Source: Thermoflexales bacterium
Lineage (GTDB): Bacteria > Chloroflexota > Anaerolineae > J036 > Brachytrichaceae
Direction of reading: 5' to 3'
Assembly (NCBI GenBank): GCA_017998555.1
Contig: JAGOCU010000029.1
Location: 1-13,845 of the forward strand
Length of the DNA stretch: 13,845 nt
Both the position numbers and the translations under genes were made by a program. Shown here one piece after another: positions 1-7,455 of this stretch (within the stretch, counting starts at the first letter, position 1; every line of letters starts with the position of its first letter). Under the pieces are notes generated by a model. The model was given only the letters and a program-made list of their open reading frames with translations, was not told where the DNA came from and made no database searches.

Positions 1-1530
1 CATCGCGCCGTGCCAGACGTCCCAGGTGTGCCGATCACCAACGGTCTGGTCGCTGGTCGGCCCATTCGGGGTATATGGGCTGCCAGGCCAGTAGACCCGG
101 CCCGGATCGAGGCGCGCGACAACCTCGGGCAGGGTGCGCTCATACAGCTCGCGGGCCGGGAAGGCGCTCTGAGTGAAATCGCCCTCAAAGCTGGGGTCAT
201 AGGCCCGGATGGACTCGGCGATCTGATAGTCCTCATTGTTGCCCGCCCACAACGCCAGGCTGGGGTGATGGCGCAGCCGGCGAACCTGAGCTTCGGCCTC
301 GCGCCGCACGCTGTCGATGAACTCGGGGTGGGCGGGGTACATCCCGCATCCAAACAAGAAGTCCTGCCAGACCAACAGGCCGAGCTCGTCGCACAGATCG
401 TAGAAGATGTCCTCCTCGAAGATACCGCCGCCCCACACCCGCACCATGCGCATGTTGGCATCCGCGGCCAGTGTGAGCCAGCGCCGATATCGGTCGGGGT
501 CGATTCGCGGGGTGAAGTTGTCGGCCGGAATCCAGTTCGCGCCGCCGCAGAACATCTCCACGCCGTTGACTTCGAAGGTGAAACTTGCGCCGGGTTCGCC
601 GCGGACCGGCGCCTGGACGAGCCGCACGTCGCGCAGGCCGAAGCGGCGGTTGATCCTGTCCACGACATCGCCGGCCGCGTCGCAGAGCGTCATCCGGGCG
701 GTATACAACGCCTGTTCGCCATATCCGCGCGGTTGCCACAGCCGGACGTCATCGACACCGAGCGCGATCCGACCCTGGCCATCCCGGGCGGCATCCGCGC
801 CCGCGGCCACGACGCGCCCGTCAGGGTCGACAATCTCAACCGCGATGGCGTTTGCCGCGCCCGAGACATTGACCGTTACGTTGATCGCGGCGGCGCTGCG
901 TCCCGCATTCAAATGCGTCTCGATGTGCGCGTCCTCGATGCGGGCGGGCGAGAATCTCAGCGCAACCGGCCGCCAAACACCGGCCGCCATCAAGACCGGA
1001 CCCCAATCCCATCCGTAGTGGTACTGGGCCTTGCGCACGAACACACGGCTTGGGTCGCCGTTCCACACGGCCCGTTGCCCGTAGCGCGACTCGAGGGCGC
1101 GCCCGATCCGAAGCGCTGATTCGAACAGGATCAGCACCTCGTTCTCGCCGGGCTGCAACATGCGGGTCACGTCGATCTGCAGCGGGACAAACATGTTGTC
1201 GCTGGTCGCGGCCGGAAGCCCATTGACCCATACCGTGGCAAACGTGTCGAGTCCTTCGAAGTCGAGCGTCGCGCGCTCGCCCGGACGCAGGGCGGGAGGC
1301 GCAAACCTGCAGCGGTACCACCAATCGCGTTCACCGACCCATTGGCTTGCCTTCTCGCGCATGTCGACAAACGGATCGTCGAGCTGGCCAGCGGCCATCA
1401 GGTCAAGGTGAACACCACCAGGCACGCTGGCCGGCAGCCAGCCGGTGATATCGGCCGCATCCTGTGCCGGAACCCGGGCGGGATCGCGCTGTTTGAACGC
1501 CCAGTTGGTATCGATCGTTATCTTTCGCAT
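1..1530 (-). CDS. GH2 beta-mannosidase, N-terminal 510 codons (3' end outside window)
   Basis: Exo-acting glycosidase expected to release mannose from the non-reducing end of beta-mannosides in the cytoplasm; no signal peptide is visible. The frame is open from the ATG at 1530 to base 1. Visible parts: a sugar-binding-like beta domain (about residues 1-190) with the family-typical RKAQYHYGWDWGP at 166-178, an Ig-like domain (about 195-310), then the start of the TIM barrel with RVWGGGIFEEDIFYDLCDE (364-382), GLLVWQDFLFGC (384-395) and LALWAGNNED (425-434). Glu433 of GNNE should be the acid/base. GDRHTWDVWHG (498-508) is typical of beta-mannosidases rather than beta-galactosidases. The nucleophile lies beyond the window; the family is usually 800-900 residues, so about 60% is present. 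GAGGGG at 1536-1541 is a modest ribosome-binding site 5 nt from the ATG. Last visible gene of the minus-strand cluster. Confidence 0.93.
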   Translation of the reverse strand, partial: MRKITIDTNWAFKQRDPARVPAQDAADITGWLPASVPGGVHLDLMAAGQLDDPFVDMREKASQWVGERDWWYRCRFAPPALRPGERATLDFEGLDTFATVWVNGLPAATSDNMFVPLQIDVTRMLQPGENEVLILFESALRIGRALESRYGQRAVWNGDPSRVFVRKAQYHYGWDWGPVLMAAGVWRPVALRFSPARIEDAHIETHLNAGRSAAAINVTVNVSGAANAIAVEIVDPDGRVVAAGADAARDGQGRIALGVDDVRLWQPRGYGEQALYTARMTLCDAAGDVVDRINRRFGLRDVRLVQAPVRGEPGASFTFEVNGVEMFCGGANWIPADNFTPRIDPDRYRRWLTLAADANMRMVRVWGGGIFEEDIFYDLCDELGLLVWQDFLFGCGMYPAHPEFIDSVRREAEAQVRRLRHHPSLALWAGNNEDYQIAESIRAYDPSFEGDFTQSAFPARELYERTLPEVVARLDPGRVYWPGSPYTPNGPTSDQTVGDRHTWDVWHGAM

Positions 1531-1576
1531 GCTAGCCCCTCAAAGTGGCCCACCAAATGCTCTCGACGCCCGGACA

Positions 1577-1674
1577 TCTCACGCGGAGAACGCGGAGGCG
1601 CGGAGAGAACGTGAATACTGAACAAGCCTTTCCCCGTGCGATCCCCTCCGCGCCTCCGCGTCCTCCGCGTGAAA
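1577..1674. repeat. Long inverted repeat with tandem 9/8-bp units in each arm
   Basis: Arms 1577-1605 and 1646-1674 (29 bp) enclose a 40-nt loop. Each arm contains three CGCGGAG units spaced 9 and 8 bp apart. The only two non-Watson-Crick positions (1578/1673 and 1589/1662) become G-U wobbles when transcribed from the minus strand, the direction of the flanking genes, so a complete 29-bp RNA stem could form between the oxidoreductase and beta-mannosidase genes. No T-tract follows, so a simple intrinsic terminator is unlikely. In the rest of this 216-bp gap only a 5-bp stem is seen (1695-1699 with 1707-1711), and no convincing promoter. It shares its design with 13405-13483. Confidence 0.9.
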
Positions 1675-1746
1675 CAATCTGGCGCAATTGCAGTGACACA
1701 AGACCCGTGTCGACCGTCAGGAACATACAGGCGCCTACTCAGTGAA

Positions 1747-2826
1747 TCAGACGGCCCAGGGCATCGGCACGGGCGTCGGAAAGCCAGAGAAGACGGCCAC
1801 AGGGCGTTCGGTACGAATTGAGGTCGAAATCGCTTCGAGGATCTCCACGATGTGGGCGGCCTGGTCGCCGGTGACGCGCTGAGGGCGGTTCTCCGCGATG
1901 GCCTGGGCCATTTCGGAGATGCCCGTCCCCCACGGCGTGCCGCCCACAGTCGGCGCGATGAGGTCCACCGGCTTGAGCTCCTCTCCGAAGTTGCCTGCGA
2001 CGACGGGTGAATCAAATGCCGCCCAGCTTTCGAGGGCCAGTGAGCCGACGTCGCCGTGGAACTCAAGCCCCGACTTCTGACGCGACGAGCGATGGCTGAC
2101 GTAGAAACTGGCGGTCAGGCGCGAAATCGCCCCGCTGGCGTGCTCGATCGCGGCAATCACGAAATCCGGGGTCGTGACCCGATACGGGGTTCCGTCTTTT
2201 GTCACCCGGTCGGGCATGACGACCCTTCCCGCGGCCGTCACGGATCGGGCGGGCCCGAGCATCGTGGTGAGCAGGGTAAGCGGATACACCCCAACGTCCC
2301 ACAGCGGCCCAACCGCATAGAACGGGACGGGGTTCGGATGCCAGGTTTCGATCCGGCCGTGGTTGACCTCGGCATACGCAACCCGCACCTGGCCGAGCTT
2401 GCCGTCTCGGATGAGCTTCCAGGCGGTCTGCTGGGCCTCGCCCAGATGGACGAACGGCGAACAGCCCAGGCGCAGCCCGCGTTCCCGAGCCAGCGCGACG
2501 AGCGCCTGGGCATCGGCGACGTTCAGGGCCAGCGGCTTTTCGCTGTAAACGTGTTTGCCGGCTTCGAGCGCGCGCCGGCTGACCTCGAAGTGCGCTTCGA
2601 AGATCGTCAGATTGACGACGATGGAGACCTCGGGATCGGCCAGGAGGGCCTCAACGCTTGGGTAGACGGCGCAGCCTGCCTTGTCGGCCAGCGCCTGGGC
2701 GCGGGCCAGGTCGATGTCGGTGACGCCCTTGAGCCGCAGGTGCGGGTGGCGGGCGATGTCCTGGGCATAGGGCCCAGCGATGTTGCCGCAGCCGATGATG
2801 GCGATGGTGGTGAGTGCGTTAGGCAT
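1747..2826 (-). CDS. Gfo/Idh/MocA family NAD(P)-dependent sugar oxidoreductase
   Basis: Predicted 359-residue cytoplasmic dehydrogenase acting on a sugar or sugar derivative; the substrate cannot be read from sequence. The N-terminal Rossmann fold has the nucleotide-binding GCGNIAGPY at residues 12-20. The SEKPLAL segment (95-101) holds the family EKP motif, with Lys97 the usual catalytic lysine. WDVGVYPL (176-183) matches the DxGxY/H active-site signature of the C-terminal sheet domain. I chose the ATG at 2826 because the Rossmann strand starts seven residues later; the open frame continues far upstream but only as an antigenic shadow of the isomerase gene in another reading frame. No strong ribosome-binding site is visible. 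The 41-nt gap to the isomerase gene holds a 6-bp stem (2838-2843 with 2853-2858). Pairing with an isomerase-like protein is common in sugar-acid, inositol and keto-sugar pathways. Confidence 0.9.
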   Translation of the reverse strand: MPNALTTIAIIGCGNIAGPYAQDIARHPHLRLKGVTDIDLARAQALADKAGCAVYPSVEALLADPEVSIVVNLTIFEAHFEVSRRALEAGKHVYSEKPLALNVADAQALVALARERGLRLGCSPFVHLGEAQQTAWKLIRDGKLGQVRVAYAEVNHGRIETWHPNPVPFYAVGPLWDVGVYPLTLLTTMLGPARSVTAAGRVVMPDRVTKDGTPYRVTTPDFVIAAIEHASGAISRLTASFYVSHRSSRQKSGLEFHGDVGSLALESWAAFDSPVVAGNFGEELKPVDLIAPTVGGTPWGTGISEMAQAIAENRPQRVTGDQAAHIVEILEAISTSIRTERPVAVFSGFPTPVPMPWAV

Positions 2827-2867
2827 GTAAGTGGAGCCGGGCGGGGTGGACTCGCCCGATGATGCAT

Positions 2868-3674
2868 TTAGTTGAGCGGTTCTTCCAGCCAACCCCGCAA
2901 GAGGGCGGCGCTGGCTCGGACATCCTCGCGCGGGTCGGCCCGTTCGGGCTCGTGCTCGACCGAAATCGGCCCGGCGAAGCCGGTCCGCCGCAGCGCGTGG
3001 ACGCAGGCCTGAATCGGCACGACACCCTGGCCGAAGCGGCAGGTGTGATGCGCGCCCGCTCCGAGCACGTCCTTCAAGTGGATGCCGAAGAGGACGTCCT
3101 TGAGCTCGACGATAGCCCGGGCGGCATCGTAACCCTGGGTGCCAAACCAACCCGTGTCGATCATCGCCCCGATCACGCCCTGGCCGTCCCCGATCCGATC
3201 GCGCAGAATCGCCGGTGTTTTCTCGGGGTGGTTCTCGATCCCCAGCCGGAGTCCGCGCGATCCGAGCGTGTCGACGACAAAGGCGTGATCGCGATCGACG
3301 ATCCGGGCGCCGTGGCCAAAGGTCGTGGCGCCGACGCCGAGGGCGATTTCGCATGCCCGGAGCACTTGCTCGCGCGTGTCGCCGAAGCCGGCCAGCGTCG
3401 CGACGCTCAGGTTTCGCGCTTCCAGGGCCTGCCGCGCGAACGCGATGTGCTGGTCGCTGGCCCAGTCCGGATGGAGGTGGGCGAGCCACAGGTCGATGGC
3501 CTCGAAGCCCAGTGCGACGACCTCGTCCAGCATCGCCCCGAAGCGCGACCCAAAGGTGTCAAGCGGGCGGTACCAGGCCTGGGTGGCGGCATCGCCCTGC
3601 ATCCAGCCCTCGGTCATGGCATAGCCGATTTCGCGGGCGACGAAGTTGGCTGAGTTGAAACTGATGGTGTTCAT
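2868..3674 (-). CDS. Sugar isomerase/epimerase-like TIM-barrel protein (AP_endonuc_2 family)
   Basis: A 268-residue xylose-isomerase-like TIM-barrel protein, probably a metal-dependent sugar or keto-sugar isomerase, epimerase or lyase. Visible metal-site motifs are LGIENHPE (conserved Glu), MIDTGWFG (Asp), GIHLKDV (His) and ISVEHEPE (C-terminal Glu), in the order expected for the fold. There is no signal peptide, so it should act in the cytoplasm. It lies 41 nt before the Gfo/Idh/MocA oxidoreductase gene and follows the GH1 gene across a 96-nt gap occupied by a large hairpin. The start at 3674 lacks a good ribosome-binding site; it is chosen because the first barrel strand (NTISFNSANF) begins immediately. 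Family members have very diverse substrates, so I assign no exact reaction. Confidence 0.88.
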   Translation of the reverse strand: MNTISFNSANFVAREIGYAMTEGWMQGDAATQAWYRPLDTFGSRFGAMLDEVVALGFEAIDLWLAHLHPDWASDQHIAFARQALEARNLSVATLAGFGDTREQVLRACEIALGVGATTFGHGARIVDRDHAFVVDTLGSRGLRLGIENHPEKTPAILRDRIGDGQGVIGAMIDTGWFGTQGYDAARAIVELKDVLFGIHLKDVLGAGAHHTCRFGQGVVPIQACVHALRRTGFAGPISVEHEPERADPREDVRASAALLRGWLEEPLN

Positions 3675-3696
3675 GAGGTGGCTTGCTGCGCGCTCT

Positions 3697-3763
3697 GCCA
3701 GGGATGTTCCCGATCGCGATGTGCCGGCGAAGCCGGCACATCGCGATCGGGATTACCCCTGGC
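3697..3763. repeat. Near-perfect palindrome with GAA triloop in the isomerase/GH1 gap
   Basis: A 21-bp perfect stem (3708-3728 with 3732-3752) is closed by a GAA triloop at 3729-3731. It is extended by a 4x4 internal loop (3704-3707 / 3753-3756) and a further 7-bp stem (3697-3703 with 3757-3763). The apex reads GGCGAAGCC, which contains GCGAAGC, a known exceptionally stable DNA mini-hairpin. It almost fills the gap between the stop of the GH1 gene and the start of the isomerase gene. No T-run follows in either direction. It has the same stem length and triloop as 11120-11164. Confidence 0.93.
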
Positions 3764-3770
3764 GTGACAG

Positions 3771-5117
3771 TTATAGAACCGCGTTGGCGGCGACGACGTC
3801 GCGATAGTAGTTGCCGCTATCTTTGATGCTGCGCTTCTGGGTGGCATAGTCGACGTGGACGACACCGAAGTACTGCTGGTATCCGTGCGCCCATTCGAAG
3901 TTGTCCATCAGCGACCACACGAAGTAGCCGCGCAGGTCGACGCCCTCGGCAATGGCCCGGCGGCAGGCGTCGAGATGCCCGCGCAGATAGGCGATCCGGC
4001 GCGGGTCGTGGATCTGATGATCGCCAACGATGGCATCCGGGAAGGACGAACCATTCTCTGTGATGAACAATGGCACGCGCCCGCCCGTGAACTGATGCAG
4101 ATCGCGCAGGAGCTGGCGCAGGCCCTCGGGCTCCACTTCCCAATCCATCAAGGTGTATTCCGCTCCCGCATTGCGGGTGTGGCGAGGCATCCCGTCACCG
4201 TCCTTGATTCGAATGGGCGTGTAGTAGTTGACGCCGAGGAAGTCCAGGCGCTGGCAGATTAACGCCATGTCGCCGGGGCGTATCTCGGGACCATCGCCCT
4301 CGGCCAATGGCGGCCAGGCCGGACCGTAGGCGCCGGTAAAGAGCGGCCGGGTGAACCAGCTCCAGAAGGGGTCGTATTGATGGACGAGATCGGCCGCGCG
4401 CCGGTCGGCCGCGCTGTCGGTCAGCGGGAGCACGGTCGAATAATTCAAGGTGATGCCCACCTTGGTGTCGGCCGGGCGCGGCGTCGCGGCCCGAATGGCC
4501 TGGACTGCCTGACCGTGCGCGAGATTGCAGTGGTGGGCGGCCTGCATCGCGAGCGCGCGGTTCTTCAGGCCAGGGGCGTGTTCACCGATTTCGTGGCTGA
4601 GAAACGAGATGCACCAGGGCTCATTCAAGGTGATCCAGTTCGTCACCCGGTCACCCAAGGCGCGGGTGACGATCGCGGCGTAATCGGCGAACTGGCCGGC
4701 GATGTCGCGGGTGGCCCATCCGCCATGGGCCTGCAGGGCCGAGGGCAGGTCCCAGTGATAGAGCGTGAGATACGGCTCGATCCCGGCTTTGAGCAGATCA
4801 TCCACGAGCCGGCTGTAGAAGTCCAACCCGCGGCGCTCGATCCGGCCCTTGCCATCGGGAAGAATGCGCGGCCAGGCGGTTGAGAAGCGATAGGCCTTGA
4901 CCCCCAGCGACTTCATCAGCGCGATGTCCTCGGGGTAACGATGGTAGTGGTCGACGGCGACGTCGCCCGTGCCGCCGTCTTTGATCTTGCCGGGCGTGTG
5001 GGTAAAGTCATCCCAGATCGAGCGCCCCCGGCCGTCCTCGTTGACCGCGCCTTCGATCTGATACGAGGAGGTTGCCGTCCCCCACACGAAACCGGGCGGA
5101 AAAGGTTGCGATGTCAT
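3771..5117 (-). CDS. GH1 beta-glycosidase (beta-glucosidase / beta-mannosidase type)
   Basis: Retaining beta-glycosidase of 448 residues, the normal length for single-domain bacterial GH1 enzymes. The N-terminal signature FPPGFVWGTATSSYQIEGA covers residues 6-24, the acid/base is Glu166 in TLNEPW and the nucleophile is Glu354 in FITENGS. The conserved NYYTP (297-301) and WSLMDNFEWAHGY (401-413) aglycone/glycone-site segments are intact. There is no signal peptide, so it should hydrolyse imported beta-linked oligosaccharides in the cytoplasm. The ATG at 5117 is preferred over the TTG directly upstream because AAGGAG (5123-5128) lies 5 nt before it. The gene starts 24 nt after the membrane-protein stop. 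GH1 includes beta-glucosidases, beta-galactosidases and beta-mannosidases, so the exact sugar is not resolved; the context favours gluco- or manno-oligosaccharides. Confidence 0.95.
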   Translation of the reverse strand: MTSQPFPPGFVWGTATSSYQIEGAVNEDGRGRSIWDDFTHTPGKIKDGGTGDVAVDHYHRYPEDIALMKSLGVKAYRFSTAWPRILPDGKGRIERRGLDFYSRLVDDLLKAGIEPYLTLYHWDLPSALQAHGGWATRDIAGQFADYAAIVTRALGDRVTNWITLNEPWCISFLSHEIGEHAPGLKNRALAMQAAHHCNLAHGQAVQAIRAATPRPADTKVGITLNYSTVLPLTDSAADRRAADLVHQYDPFWSWFTRPLFTGAYGPAWPPLAEGDGPEIRPGDMALICQRLDFLGVNYYTPIRIKDGDGMPRHTRNAGAEYTLMDWEVEPEGLRQLLRDLHQFTGGRVPLFITENGSSFPDAIVGDHQIHDPRRIAYLRGHLDACRRAIAEGVDLRGYFVWSLMDNFEWAHGYQQYFGVVHVDYATQKRSIKDSGNYYRDVVAANAVL

Positions 5118-5122
5118 CAAAT

Positions 5123-5128
5123 CTCCTT
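5123..5128 (-). promoter_or_regulatory. Ribosome-binding site fixing the GH1 start
   Basis: AAGGAG on the minus strand, 5 nt before the ATG at 5117. It favours that ATG over the in-frame TTG at 5120. Confidence 0.75.
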
Positions 5129-5141
5129 CCGTGGCGCCTGT

Positions 5142-6377
5142 TCAGGCGACCCACATGTCAAACGTAAAAAGCATGGCGAGCATGCCAAGCAGAAGCGTGC
5201 TGGCGAAGGACCAGCCCCGGTCAAAGGCCGGACGCCGCCCAAGTCGGGCCAGCCAAAAAAACATGGCGGGCATCGTCAGCGTATAGCGGATCATGCTTTG
5301 GATGTATCCGCTGGTGAGCGATCCGACGAGTATGGCCGCGCTGAACAGCGCAATATCGGGGTGGCGACGCGCCAGCCCGACACAGCCGGCCGCGGCCAGG
5401 GCGACCGCGCCAAATTCGAGCGCGAAATAGATCGTCGCCTGGGTATTCTTGCTGGTCATCTGCACCACGGCCTGATAGGTGTTGTAGAACGATTTGTCAA
5501 TCGACAGGAACTCGCGTCCAAACCAGGCCTGCTCGACCGCCGCGAAAGACTGACCGAGCGGTGAAATGCGCCAGACAGCGAATACAACAACCGGAACCGC
5601 GGCGGCCAGAACGGAAAACACCCGGGCCCGTCCGGCGGCGCTGTCCCAGGCGCGCCAGGCCAGGAAGGCAAGCGGGACGATCAGCGCGACCCCGGTCGCT
5701 CGCGTGAGCGTGACGCCGATTGCGAGTGCGCCCGCGACCAGCCAATTCCCGCGCCGGGCAAAGACCAGGCACCACAGGGCCAGAGCGAGAAAGAGCGATT
5801 CGGTGAAGACCTGGGCGAGGAAGAAACCGCTCGGGAAGATGAGCAAATAAGTGGCGGCCCGGATGCCATCGGCGCGATCTTCGGGGTCCCTGCCAGTCAG
5901 CTCGGCGATGGCGAACATGGCGAACAGGGCGGCAACAAGAGAGACTATCACGCCACCCAGGGTCGAGCCCGCAATCGGCGTCAGCCCGATCCAGCGAATG
6001 GGCCAGGCCGCAATCGCCATGGCAATGGGATAGCCGGGGAAAAAGGCATAGTTCAGCGACAGCATCCGCCCGCCGGCCCGGACCGCCCGCACCAGCGGAT
6101 CGTCATAGCCCGCCGTCGCGATCGAGAGGTAGAACTCCGAGTCCCAGCCGACCTGGGCGTTCAGAAAGGGCTCGACCAGGTACGGCTTGTCGTTCTGGCT
6201 TGTGCGGCGGGTTTCGTTGGCCGTCCAGCCGAGCGCGTTGTCGGGACGGGCCAGTTCCAGGCGCATGGGCACAATTGCCTGGAAGATCAGCAGCGCGGCC
6301 GCCCAGGCGGCCCAGATCCCGATGATCGTTCGCCGCGAGACGTCAGGCGGCACAGACTGTTTGGATGCGTTGTCCAT
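5142..6377 (-). CDS. PIG-V-like polytopic membrane protein (putative mannosyltransferase)
   Basis: A 411-residue integral membrane protein with about ten hydrophobic segments, the first near residues 17-38 and the last near 390-408. Features fit the GT-C fold PIG-V / GPI mannosyltransferase 2-like family: WDSEFY (78-83) with the acidic Asp79 in the first extracytoplasmic loop, FFPGYP (112-117), TESLFLALALW (192-202), LTRATG (224-229) and RYTLTMP (364-370). Eukaryotic PIG-V transfers mannose from dolichol-phosphate-mannose; bacterial homologues are mostly uncharacterised and would be expected to use a polyprenyl-phosphate sugar. It starts 4 nt after the GH5 stop and ends 24 nt before the GH1 start, so it appears cotranscribed with catabolic genes, an odd place for a biosynthetic enzyme. 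The family call is by motif memory; another GT-C family is the main alternative. Confidence 0.72.
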   Translation of the reverse strand: MDNASKQSVPPDVSRRTIIGIWAAWAAALLIFQAIVPMRLELARPDNALGWTANETRRTSQNDKPYLVEPFLNAQVGWDSEFYLSIATAGYDDPLVRAVRAGGRMLSLNYAFFPGYPIAMAIAAWPIRWIGLTPIAGSTLGGVIVSLVAALFAMFAIAELTGRDPEDRADGIRAATYLLIFPSGFFLAQVFTESLFLALALWCLVFARRGNWLVAGALAIGVTLTRATGVALIVPLAFLAWRAWDSAAGRARVFSVLAAAVPVVVFAVWRISPLGQSFAAVEQAWFGREFLSIDKSFYNTYQAVVQMTSKNTQATIYFALEFGAVALAAAGCVGLARRHPDIALFSAAILVGSLTSGYIQSMIRYTLTMPAMFFWLARLGRRPAFDRGWSFASTLLLGMLAMLFTFDMWVA

Positions 6378-6381
6378 GGAT

Positions 6382-7455
6382 TCACTTCGTTGGGGGCGGC
6401 GCGCCGTCCCACACCAGCCGTCCGAGCGGTGTGAGGTTGGTCGGTTTAGCGCAGTCGTCGATCATCCAGCCGCCGGTGGAAGGCAGGGTGAGGTCATTGG
6501 TGTCGCCGCCGTCGAAATGCCAGACCAGCCAGCCGATCCCGCGCGGTTTTGCCGCCGCCATCATCGACGCGCTGGCGGGCAATGTGTCGCGCGGGCCGTT
6601 CAACATGCCGAACTCGCCCACGATCAAAGGCAGGCCCCTGGCCGCCGCGGCATCGAAGTATTCGGCGAAGGCCTGATCGGCGTTGTTCCACAGCTCATAC
6701 ACATGCAGGCTGAAGACGATATTTGGCTGCGCTTTGCCGTCGAACTGCTGCAGCTCCGCGCCCCAATTCAGGATCGATGAGCCGGCCCCGCCGCGGTTGT
6801 CCTGGCCCCAGCCGTGCGCGTCGGCGACGATGAGGTTGTCGGCTCCTGTCTCGCGTATGGCCCGGATGACGGTCCGATGGGTCTCGACCCACAAGTCGTG
6901 GGCCTGGTCTGGCTTCTCCGCGTTGGGCTCGTTCATCACGTTGAACCAGACGTAGGGGTTGTCCTTGTAGCGCGCGGCCAGGGTCTTGTGCGCGCCGGTG
7001 AGGACTTTGATCTCGGCTTCGGCGTTGGGGTAGCGCCCGGTGTAGTCGTGCGGCTCGATCATGACCACGATGCCGCGGGCGGTGAAGGCCTTGACGATCG
7101 GGTCGAAGTCCTCCGGATACAGGACCATCGAAGAGGCGAAGGTGTTGACCCGGACGATGTTGAACTTCCAGCAATTGGCGATCATGTCCAGGCTGGACAT
7201 CCCGAGCGGGCCGGGGTTCTCGATCGGGTCATTCCGGAAGTAGTAGGCCGGTCCGTTGATGTTGGCGCCCCGGGCGACAAAGACCTTTCCCTTTGGATCG
7301 ATGATCTTGCCGCCCAGGGTGTAGAAGCGCCCTGTCGCAGCGGGCGCGGCTGTTGCGACGGGCGTCTCGGGCCGAGATGCGGTCCCGGCGCAGGCGCACA
7401 CGCTCAGCGCGAGCGCGCCCGCTGCCGCGAACCGGATCCCAGGCCAGCGACCCAT
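6382..7455 (-). CDS. GH5-like endo-glycanase lipoprotein (mannanase / cellulase type)
   Basis: A 357-residue retaining glycoside hydrolase of the GH5 / clan A type. Residues 1-22 form a lipoprotein signal (basic start, hydrophobic core, VCAC with Cys22 as likely lipidation site; Cys at -2 is unusual). A short Ala/Pro/Thr linker (about 24-42) precedes the barrel. ARGANING (61-68) follows the family's first strand, NVMNEPN (172-178) carries the acid/base Glu176, HVYELW lies at 251-256 and IVGEFGMLNG (278-287) carries the nucleophile Glu281. It probably cleaves beta-mannan, glucomannan or beta-glucan at the cell surface and supplies the importer. The ATG directly abuts the permease TAA with no intervening base and there is no clear ribosome-binding site, which suggests translational coupling. 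The exact GH5 subfamily cannot be read from motifs alone. Confidence 0.88.
   Translation of the reverse strand: MGRWPGIRFAAAGALALSVCACAGTASRPETPVATAAPAATGRFYTLGGKIIDPKGKVFVARGANINGPAYYFRNDPIENPGPLGMSSLDMIANCWKFNIVRVNTFASSMVLYPEDFDPIVKAFTARGIVVMIEPHDYTGRYPNAEAEIKVLTGAHKTLAARYKDNPYVWFNVMNEPNAEKPDQAHDLWVETHRTVIRAIRETGADNLIVADAHGWGQDNRGGAGSSILNWGAELQQFDGKAQPNIVFSLHVYELWNNADQAFAEYFDAAAARGLPLIVGEFGMLNGPRDTLPASASMMAAAKPRGIGWLVWHFDGGDTNDLTLPSTGGWMIDDCAKPTNLTPLGRLVWDGAPPPTK

Noticed and set aside
10..1119. A 369-codon open frame on the plus strand
   Set aside because: It is antisense to the GH2 beta-mannosidase, which has continuous family motifs. Long antisense frames are expected in GC-rich codon-biased DNA.
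1518..1821. Small open frames around 1518-1821 on both strands, with repeated Arg/Leu/Val peptides
   Set aside because: The peptides are translations of the inverted repeat arms at 1577-1674 and give no domain signal.
2827..3489. N-terminal extension of the oxidoreductase to a 580-residue protein
   Set aside because: The added part is Arg/Pro-rich reverse-frame translation of the isomerase gene. The Rossmann fold begins right after the Met at 2826.
2056..3653. Two plus-strand open frames of about 265 codons each
   Set aside because: They are shadows of the oxidoreductase and isomerase genes, which carry clear cofactor and metal-site motifs on the minus strand.
3697..3763. Intrinsic (Rho-independent) terminator after the GH1 gene
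   Set aside because: The stem is strong but no T-run follows on either strand, and the next operon gene begins within a few dozen bases.
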